DNA from: Chloroflexota bacterium | GTDB taxonomy: Bacteria; Chloroflexota; Limnocylindria; Limnocylindrales; CSP1-4 | Assembly: GCA_027457005.1 (NCBI GenBank) | Contig: DAIDTV010000137.1 | Span: forward strand, 1 to 5,053 | Reading direction: 5' to 3' | Length of the DNA stretch: 5,053 nt | Shown here: positions 1 to 4,521 of the stretch, piece by piece | Layout of the letters: the number at the start of each line of letters is the position of its first letter | Numbering within the stretch: position 1 is the stretch's first letter | The notes under the pieces: model-generated | The model's input: the letters and a program-made list of their open reading frames with translations, nothing else | The model's database searches: none | Told to the model about the DNA's origin: nothing | Made by a program: the position numbers and the translations under genes

Positions 1-594
1 GGTGCAGACGTAGACCTCGCAGCCCCAGTGGACCGCAACCTGGATCGCGAGCGAGGCGGACGCGCCGAACCCGTAGAGCCCCAGGCGCCCGCCCGGCTGG
101 ATCCCGGAGACCTTGAGTGCCCGGTACCCGATGACGCCGCCGCAGAGGAGCGGCGCCGCGTCGAGATCCCCGAACGCCTCGGGCAGCCGCAGCGCGAAAT
201 CGGCGCGCGCCGTCATGAGCCCGGCGTAGCCGCCGTCCCGGTCCCACCCGGTGAACCGTGCCTGCTCGCAGAGGTTCTCGCGGCCGGACCTGCAGAATTC
301 GCAACGGCCGCAGGCGCCACCCAGCCACGCCACGCCCGCCCGATCGCCGATGCGCCACCCATCGACGCCACGTCCGAGGCCCTCGACCACCCCGACGACC
401 TGGTGGCCCGGGATGATCGGCAGGCGCCGCGCCTCCACGTCGCCCTCGGCGATCTGCAGGTCGGTGCGACAGACCCCGCATGCTCCGACCCGGAGCAGCA
501 GCTCGCCGGGTCCCGGCACGGGATCGGGGAGCTGGACCTCACGGAGGGGATGCTCGGCGACGGGTGCCGGACGTTCGACGACGAGTGCGCGCAT
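1..594 (-). CDS. Zinc-dependent alcohol dehydrogenase (MDR superfamily), partial, N-terminal 198 residues
   Basis: NAD(P)-dependent oxidation of an alcohol to an aldehyde (or the reverse) is the expected cytosolic reaction; the substrate cannot be read from sequence. The frame opens at ATG 594-592 (MRALVVERPAPV) and runs off the left edge, so the C-terminal ~130-150 residues are missing. Visible motifs are the catalytic zinc Cys42 in GVCRTD, His64 in PGHQVVG, the four structural-zinc cysteines Cys95, Cys98, Cys101 and Cys109, the third catalytic ligand Cys151 in LLCGG, and the start of the Rossmann fold at 172-180 (GLYGFGASA) followed by HWGCEVYV. The GFGASA/HWGCEVYV style resembles the AdhA-like 'zinc-binding alcohol dehydrogenase family' subgroup. 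Gln65 replaces the Glu commonly found after the His ligand. No strong Shine-Dalgarno precedes the ATG; a promoter-like pair lies only ~10 bp upstream, so a leaderless or near-leaderless transcript is possible. It is transcribed divergently from the membrane-protein operon. Confidence 0.95.
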   Translation of the reverse strand, partial: MRALVVERPAPVAEHPLREVQLPDPVPGPGELLLRVGACGVCRTDLQIAEGDVEARRLPIIPGHQVVGVVEGLGRGVDGWRIGDRAGVAWLGGACGRCEFCRSGRENLCEQARFTGWDRDGGYAGLMTARADFALRLPEAFGDLDAAPLLCGGVIGYRALKVSGIQPGGRLGLYGFGASASLAIQVAVHWGCEVYVCT

Positions 595-603
595 GGCACC
601 GCG

Positions 604-632
604 ACTATCCGCCCGGATCGAGGAACGCGCAA
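604..632 (-). promoter_or_regulatory. Candidate promoter for the zinc alcohol dehydrogenase
   Basis: On the minus strand a TTGCGC element (632-627) lies 17 bp from GATAGT (609-604). These match the sigma-70 consensus only 3/6 and 4/6, but the spacing is ideal. The -10 ends about 10 bp before the ATG at 594, so transcription would start almost at the start codon. This fits the lack of a Shine-Dalgarno sequence there. Consensus matching by eye only. Confidence 0.3.
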
Positions 633-681
633 CCCGCGGCCGTGCATGGGCGCGTGTCGCGTGTTGCCGGGTGCCGAACGG

Positions 682-722
682 GACTGGCGCCGTGTAACAG
701 AAGCGCATAATCTGCGCCAGTC
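682..722. promoter_or_regulatory. Perfect 9-bp inverted repeat, possible operator or 5'-leader hairpin
   Basis: GACTGGCGC at 682-690 is exactly reverse-complementary to GCGCCAGTC at 714-722, separated by 23 bp. The arm centres are 32 bp apart, about three helical turns, so a dimeric regulator could contact both arms on one DNA face. The arms sit where the -35 (left) and the start point (right) of the CATAAT promoter would lie. A looped RNA hairpin is the alternative reading. Its function is inferred. Confidence 0.4.
684..711 (+). promoter_or_regulatory. Candidate promoter for the membrane-protein operon
   Basis: CATAAT at 706-711 matches the sigma-70 -10 consensus at 5 of 6 positions and is the most AT-rich hexamer in this spacer. 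The -35 region is poor (about 684-689, CTGGCG), which suggests an activator-dependent promoter or an alternative sigma factor. The predicted start near 718 gives a leader of about 73 nt before the GTG at 791. Confidence 0.35.
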
Positions 723-772
723 GCACCCGGCGCGCGCCCGTCGCGTCACCGTCCCGGTAGGCGGCCGGAACG

Positions 773-780
773 AAGGGAGG
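773..780 (+). promoter_or_regulatory. Ribosome binding site that fixes the GTG start at 791
   Basis: AAGGGAGG at 773-780 is a strong Shine-Dalgarno match, 10 bp before the GTG at 791. No competing start codon with comparable spacing is seen, so the GTG start is well supported. Confidence 0.75.
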
Positions 781-790
781 ACCACGCCTC

Positions 791-1774
791 GTGGCGATCG
801 ACCGCAGGCTCCTGAACTGGGGCGTCTTCTTCATCGCGCTGGGAGCGGTTCCGCTGCTCGTCCAGCAGGGCGCGGTGAGCCACGCCGTCGCGGGCGAGGC
901 GTGGAAGCTCTGGCCGCTCATCATCGTCGGCATCGGCATCGGCATCCTGCTGCGCCGCACGCCTGCGGCGTTCGCCGGCGGCCTGGTGGTCGCCGCGACC
1001 TTCGGGCTGCTGTTCGGCGGGCTCCTGGCGACCGGCCCGAACCTCAGCGGCATCTCGGGATGCGGCAACCCGAACGTCCAGGGATCTGCGGTGACCAGCC
1101 AGGGCAGCGGGGCGTTCTCGGGCACCGGAACGGCACGGATCCAGATGAGCTGCGGCGTGCTGAACGTCACGACCAACCCGGGTAACGGCTGGTCCTTCCA
1201 GGGGCAGGATCCACAGGACGGCGCCGCGGTCCTCGTCCAGGGCCCGGCGTCGCTGGACCTCTCCGCTCCGTCCCGGTCGGATGCCTTCTGGAACGTGAGC
1301 GGCGATCACAACCGCAGCTGGCAGGTCAGCCTGCCGACCGACCCGTCCGTCGGCCTCACCATCGGCGTCAACGCAGGTTCCGGCCAGATCGACCTGGCCA
1401 ACGCGCATCTCTCCAGCCTGGACGCGGAGATCAACGCGGCAGACGTTCACCTCGACCTTTCGAGCACGACGGTGTCCGACCTCCGTGTCAGCGTCAACGC
1501 CGGCTCCGGCCACGTCTCGCTCCCGGCGTCCTCGAGCACGGCCGGCTCGATCAGCGTGAACGCGGGATCGCTCGACCTCTGCCTGCCGCCGGGCAGCGGC
1601 CTGCAGATCCACTCGAAGAGCGCGCTCTCGTCCACCAACCTCGCCATGCCGGGGGTGTGGAGCGGTGACACCTGGACGAGCGACGGCTTCGCCGGGGCAG
1701 CCAACCACATCGACCTGCAGCTCGACGCGAACCTTGCCTCCGTCAACGTGAACCCGGCTGGGGGATGCAGATGA
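791..1774 (+). CDS. LiaI/LiaF-like membrane protein with extracytoplasmic beta-solenoid (DUF4097-type) repeat domain
   Basis: A 327-residue protein starting at GTG. Three hydrophobic helices are visible at about 9-25, 39-55 and 58-80, arranged as in LiaI/LiaF N-terminal membrane regions. The basic MAIDRR start and the Arg55-Arg56 loop predict a cytoplasmic N-terminus and an outside C-terminal domain. From about residue 90 the chain is Ser/Gly/Asn-rich and beta-prone. Four units starting at 193, 214, 235 and 256 (VNAGSGQIDL, INAADVHLDL, VNAGSGHVSL, VNAGSLDLCL) repeat with an exact 21-residue period, as expected for rungs of a beta-solenoid. Cys91, Cys121, Cys264 and Cys326 could form disulfides outside the cell. 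In Bacillus, LiaF and DUF4097 proteins act in cell-envelope stress sensing; a comparable role here is inference. The stop overlaps the start of the PspC-domain gene by 4 bp (ATGA), so the two are translationally coupled. Confidence 0.85.
   Translation: MAIDRRLLNWGVFFIALGAVPLLVQQGAVSHAVAGEAWKLWPLIIVGIGIGILLRRTPAAFAGGLVVAATFGLLFGGLLATGPNLSGISGCGNPNVQGSAVTSQGSGAFSGTGTARIQMSCGVLNVTTNPGNGWSFQGQDPQDGAAVLVQGPASLDLSAPSRSDAFWNVSGDHNRSWQVSLPTDPSVGLTIGVNAGSGQIDLANAHLSSLDAEINAADVHLDLSSTTVSDLRVSVNAGSGHVSLPASSSTAGSISVNAGSLDLCLPPGSGLQIHSKSALSSTNLAMPGVWSGDTWTSDGFAGAANHIDLQLDANLASVNVNPAGGCR
1367..1618 (+). repeat. Four imperfect 63-bp tandem repeats encoding 21-residue solenoid rungs
   Basis: Units begin at 1367, 1430, 1493 and 1556. 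Each opens with a (V/I)-N-A codon triplet, and the other positions are diverged. The DNA of units 1 and 3 is closest (GTCAACGC-GG-TCCGGCCA). The repeat is protein-level architecture rather than a recent DNA duplication. Confidence 0.7.
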
Positions 1775-2472
1775 ACGATCGGCTTTACCGGTCCGCGACC
1801 GACCGGGTCTTCTCAGGGCTGTGCGGGGGCATGGCCGATCATTTCGACCTCGACCCGTCGCTGGTCAGGCTGGCGTGGGTGGTGCTGGACGTCCTCACCG
1901 GCATCTTCCCGCTGCTCGTCGTCTACATCGTGATGGCGATGGTCGTGCCGGAGGAGCCGCCGGTCGGGGCACCGGGGCCGTGGGCCACCTGGACGCCGCA
2001 GCCGGGCCCGGGGGCGCCAGGCGGGACGGGCGCGCCACTGTGGGGCCCGGGCTCACCGGCCGGGACGGCGGCATCCGGCGCTCAGCCCGAGGGCACGCAA
2101 CCGTCGCAGCCCGCGGACCAGGCCGAGGCGGCGCAGCCGGGCACCCAGGGGACCGGCGGCGAGCAGGCCGGCGGCGAGCAGGCCGGCGGCGCGTGGGGGC
2201 CGTGGGGACCGCCACCGCCGATCGGCTCCGACTGGCACACGGTGCGGGCGTACGCGCGCGCCCAGCGCCGGGCTCAGCGCGCCTACTGGCGGCAGCAGCG
2301 CTGGGGCGGTGATCCCGGCACGGCCGGGCTCATCTTCGGCGTGCTCCTGGTGCTGGTCGGGGGCGTGTTCCTGATCGGCCAGACCCTTCCGAACTTCGAC
2401 ACCACCCTCTTCTGGCCGGTCGCGCTGATCGTGGTCGGCGCCCTCCTGCTTGCAGGCGCGTTCCGCCGCTGA
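1771..2472 (+). CDS. PspC-domain membrane protein with C-terminal LiaF-like/DUF5668 transmembrane pair
   Basis: A 233-residue protein. Residues 1-62 form a PspC domain: MNDRLYRSATDRVFSGLCGG, then the MADHFDLDPSLVRLAW signature, then a long hydrophobic stretch (about 34-59). Residues 61-152 are a Gly/Pro/Ala/Gln linker with Trp-Gly-Pro motifs and a short GGEQA repeat. Residues 158-179 are strongly basic (RAQRRAQRAYWRQQR), probably lying on the cytoplasmic membrane face. Two helices at about 184-204 and 213-230 follow, with the GxxLVLVGGxFL and FWPVALIVVGALLL pattern of LiaI/LiaF-type membrane segments, and the chain ends in Arg-Arg. PspC proteins act in envelope stress or membrane-integrity responses; a role here with the upstream LiaF-like protein is inferred from the 4-bp overlap. 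ATG 1771 is preferred over the in-frame ATG 1765 because GGGGG at 1760-1764 is six bases before 1771 but directly abuts 1765. Confidence 0.92.
   Translation: MNDRLYRSATDRVFSGLCGGMADHFDLDPSLVRLAWVVLDVLTGIFPLLVVYIVMAMVVPEEPPVGAPGPWATWTPQPGPGAPGGTGAPLWGPGSPAGTAASGAQPEGTQPSQPADQAEAAQPGTQGTGGEQAGGEQAGGAWGPWGPPPPIGSDWHTVRAYARAQRRAQRAYWRQQRWGGDPGTAGLIFGVLLVLVGGVFLIGQTLPNFDTTLFWPVALIVVGALLLAGAFRR
2153..2191 (+). repeat. Short 15-bp tandem repeat, 2.6 copies
   Basis: CCGGCGGCGAGCAGG occurs at 2153-2167 and 2168-2182, and its first nine bases recur at 2183-2191. It encodes GGEQAGGEQAGG in the disordered linker of the PspC-domain protein. Identical copies and an in-frame unit suggest replication slippage, so length variation between strains is likely. 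Confidence 0.8.
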
Positions 2473-2509
2473 CCCGGACGCGACGCGGGCCAACGGCAGA
2501 CCGGGGCAC

Positions 2510-3166
2510 ATGAGCCGCGACAAGCTGACGCCCAAGATCATCCTCGAGGGCACCCGTCTCACCCACAAGACGGACATCGCCTTCGCGCTCAACGAGCACG
2601 AACGGATCGTGGGGCCGCGTCGCTACCGGTACCACTCGCCGCTGATCTCGGCCGAGTGGTGCGGGTTCTCCCCGACTCCCTGGGGCCGCGGCCTCATCAA
2701 CTACGACCCCGACGAGGAACCTCGGGCGATGGAGACGTACGCGACGTGGGCGCGACTCTTCGAGTTGCTCCCTCACTACTCGTGGATCGTGGATCGCTTC
2801 CACCTGTCCACCCGCGCGCAGCAGCTGGAGTCCACGGGCCATGCCCCGGACTTCGGCTGGCTCGAGGACCGGATCCGCCCCATGGGGTTCCACGTCGTGC
2901 TGTGCACCCGCCACCCCGACACGTTCGCCGCGGCACGCGAGAGACGGCTGGCGGTCTCCGGAAAACCTCGGCAGTACGACGACCTGGCGCTGTTCGTGGC
3001 CGAGCAGGACCTGTTGCGCCGGCTCGCCGCGGAATCGACGCTTCCGGTGCTCGAGCTCGACGTGTCCGACGACGACGTGGACGGCGCGTGCGAGCGGGTC
3101 GCCGACTGGATGGCGTCGACGGGCGGGCTCTGGGCTCCCGCGGGGTGGGAGCGGCCGACCGGCTGA
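2510..3166 (+). CDS. P-loop nucleoside/nucleotide-kinase-like protein with degenerate Walker A
   Basis: A 218-residue cytosolic protein that I cannot assign to a named enzyme. Residues 9-27 (PKIILEGT...) form the beta-strand/P-loop start seen in deoxynucleoside and thymidylate kinases. The Walker A reads G14-TRLT-H19-K20-T21, where the second invariant Gly is His19. WIVDRFHLS (92-100) matches the strand plus DR(Y/F/H)xS substrate motif of dTMP-kinase-like enzymes. HVVLCTRHPDTFAAARERR (128-146) looks like the strand and Arg-rich LID segment. The order and spacing fit a thymidylate/deoxynucleoside kinase fold of usual length (about 200-220). Nucleotide phosphorylation is plausible, but substrate and activity are unproven. 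ATG 2510 is chosen because the fold begins just after it and it clears the upstream gene by 37 bp; a TTG at 2450 would extend into that gene. Only a weak GGGG lies upstream, and it may be co-transcribed with the PspC-domain gene. Confidence 0.82.
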   Translation: MSRDKLTPKIILEGTRLTHKTDIAFALNEHERIVGPRRYRYHSPLISAEWCGFSPTPWGRGLINYDPDEEPRAMETYATWARLFELLPHYSWIVDRFHLSTRAQQLESTGHAPDFGWLEDRIRPMGFHVVLCTRHPDTFAAARERRLAVSGKPRQYDDLALFVAEQDLLRRLAAESTLPVLELDVSDDDVDGACERVADWMASTGGLWAPAGWERPTG

Positions 3167-3200
3167 CGCACGGGCTGACGTGCCGGTCATGCTCGGGAGT

Positions 3201-3226
3201 GGGCGCCGCGTGGGTGCCGGGCGCCC
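3201..3226. terminator. Possible GC-rich hairpin terminator between convergent genes
   Basis: GGGCGCC (3201-3207) pairs with GGCGCCC (3220-3226) around a 12-nt loop, in the 67-bp gap between the convergent kinase-like and iron-family dehydrogenase genes. There is no T-tract on either strand, so it is at best an L-shaped or bidirectional GC terminator. Confidence 0.25.
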
Positions 3227-3233
3227 CGTCACC

Positions 3234-4418
3234 TCACAGGGAGCGCTCGAGGATCTCGGTCAGCTCCTCGGCGGCCAGGCGGATCGGATTCGCCTGCATG
3301 CTGCTCGCGCCGGATGCGCGCTCCACGAGGCCGGGAACGTCGGCCGGGGTGATGCCGTAGGAGGCCAGGCGCGGGACTCCCAGCGCGTCGACCAGGCCGG
3401 CCACCCAGGCCACCGCGTCGGACGCGGTGGCGTCCGCGCGACCGGTCACGATCCGGGCAATCTCGTCGTACCGCCCGAGCGCCTCGGCCCCCGGCGCGCG
3501 CTGCCGCAGCGCGCGCACGTTAACGGCGACGACGGCCGGCAGGAGGCGGCCGCAGATCGCCCCGTGCGGTGCCGTGAAGGCACCCCCGATGGGCGCCGCG
3601 AACCCGTGGGCCGCCCCGAGGCCCGCGTTCGCCAGGGCCAGGCCGCCGAACAGCGCGGCCAGCGACATGTCGTCACGGGCCGATCTCACGTCGCCGGCTC
3701 CGCCCTCGTATGCGCGGAGCAGGGAGCGAGCGGCCAGGCGCATCCCGTCGCGGCAGATCGCGTCCGTGATCGGGGTTGCCCGCGACGAGGTGAACGGCTC
3801 GACCAGCTGGGTCAGCGCGTCGAGCCCCGAGCCGGCCGTGACCGCGGGCGGGAGCGAGTCCGTCAGCGCCGGATCGACCAGCGCGACCCGGGCGAGCATC
3901 AGCGGGCTGCGCAGGCTGACCTTCATGTGATGCTCCGGTGACGCCAGGACGGCATTGCGCGTCACCTCGCTGCCCGTGCCGGCGGTGGTGGGAATCGCGA
4001 TCCACGGAAGGGCCGGGTGGCCGAGCGGGCGTCCGGCCCCGACCACCTCGAGGTGGTCGAACAGGTCGCCGCCTTCGCCCAGCATGGCCGCGATGGCCTT
4101 CGCGGTGTCGATCGCGCTGCCGCCGCCGAACCCGACGACCAGGTCGCATCCGGCCTCCCGGGCGCGCTCGATCCCGTCGCGGACCAGGCCGACCGTCGGC
4201 TCGCCGGGGACCGCCAGCCCGTGAGGCGCCACGCCGGCCGCATCCAGCGCGCGGACCAGTCCTTCCGCCCGCGCCGGAGAGGCGCCCGTGACCACGAGCG
4301 CCCGCCTGCCGAGGTCCGCGGCGATGCTGCCGGCCCGGTCGAACACGCCGCGCCCGTAGAGGATCCGGGTGGCGGTTGCGAACTCGAACTGCACGGACGA
4401 GAGGGTAGCGCGGTCCAC
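3234..4418 (-). CDS. Iron-containing (group III) alcohol dehydrogenase family protein
   Basis: A complete 394-residue cytosolic oxidoreductase, the usual length for the family, expected to interconvert an alcohol and a carbonyl with NAD(P). The substrate is not readable, and maleylacetate-reductase-like or lactaldehyde/propanediol-type roles cannot be separated here. The N-terminal dinucleotide domain carries FEFATATRILYGRGV (11-25), VVGFGGGSAIDTAKAIA (94-110) and IPTTAGTGSEVT (142-153). The helical metal domain has Asp200 in GLDALTQLVEP, His271 in AAHGFAAP and His285 in APHGAICG. Position 204, usually the second His ligand, is Gln. The C-terminus (SSMQANPIRLAAEELTEILERSL, 372-394) is typical. 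The start is GTG 4418-4416 with a weak ribosome site; the in-frame GTG at residue 9 (4394) is a realistic alternative because homology begins around there. The gene is convergent with the kinase-like gene and divergent from the fusion frame to the right. Confidence 0.94.
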   Translation of the reverse strand: MDRATLSSVQFEFATATRILYGRGVFDRAGSIAADLGRRALVVTGASPARAEGLVRALDAAGVAPHGLAVPGEPTVGLVRDGIERAREAGCDLVVGFGGGSAIDTAKAIAAMLGEGGDLFDHLEVVGAGRPLGHPALPWIAIPTTAGTGSEVTRNAVLASPEHHMKVSLRSPLMLARVALVDPALTDSLPPAVTAGSGLDALTQLVEPFTSSRATPITDAICRDGMRLAARSLLRAYEGGAGDVRSARDDMSLAALFGGLALANAGLGAAHGFAAPIGGAFTAPHGAICGRLLPAVVAVNVRALRQRAPGAEALGRYDEIARIVTGRADATASDAVAWVAGLVDALGVPRLASYGITPADVPGLVERASGASSMQANPIRLAAEELTEILERSL

Positions 4419-4521
4419 GCACCCGGCGGGTGGTGTGCGCCTTACTGCCTCGATCGCGCATCATGTCGGTCCGGCAGGCGCACCATGTCGCTCACATGCC
4501 GGCGGACCACCGGGAGGATCG
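4419..4521. other. Short divergent intergenic region
   Basis: This 103-bp spacer lies between the leftward dehydrogenase and the rightward fusion frame. The rightward ribosome binding site is at 4512-4517. An imperfect dyad, GGTCCG (4468-4473) against CGGACC (4503-4508), is present. I see no convincing -10 hexamer on either strand. Confidence 0.5.
4512..4517 (+). promoter_or_regulatory. Ribosome binding site for the ATG at 4522
   Basis: GGGAGG at 4512-4517 lies four bases before ATG 4522. The spacing is slightly short, but it is the only clear Shine-Dalgarno/start pair for this frame and supports 4522 as the start of the fusion protein. Confidence 0.6.

Larger units (their letters stand above)
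595..790. other. Divergent intergenic region
   Basis: This 196-bp spacer separates the leftward alcohol dehydrogenase from the rightward membrane operon. It holds a possible leftward promoter near 604-632, a CATAAT box at 706-711 inside a perfect 9-bp inverted repeat (682-722), and the ribosome binding site of the next gene at 773-780. I see no small gene, RNA gene or riboswitch fold that I can support. Confidence 0.6.

Noticed and set aside
290..300. CTGCAGAATTC, adjacent PstI and EcoRI sites resembling a cloning polylinker
   Set aside because: On the minus strand it encodes part of the structural-zinc loop (Cys98-Glu-Phe-Cys101) in frame, with native sequence on both sides.
28..1185. A 385-codon open frame on the plus strand
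   Set aside because: It runs antisense to the zinc alcohol dehydrogenase and then out of frame through the LiaF-like gene. Its translation is Arg/Pro-rich with no domain pattern, and it is a GC-driven shadow.
2450..2509. Upstream TTG start that would add 20 residues to the kinase-like protein
   Set aside because: It lies inside the PspC-domain gene, adds polar residues before the first fold strand, and has no Shine-Dalgarno match; ATG 2510 is better.
2330..3232. A 300-codon minus-strand frame opposite the kinase-like gene
   Set aside because: It is antisense to a plus-strand gene with clear motifs, has Arg/Gly/Pro-rich shadow composition, and crosses the end of the PspC-domain gene.
2841..3941. 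A 366-codon plus-strand frame across the convergent gap
   Set aside because: It overlaps the kinase-like gene in another frame and the iron-family dehydrogenase antisense. No recognisable domain or ribosome binding site was seen.
4468..4508. Imperfect dyad GGTCCG...CGGACC in the right intergenic region
   Set aside because: Only six bases pair across a 29-bp spacer in GC-rich DNA, which is expected by chance, and no promoter element is nearby to give it meaning.
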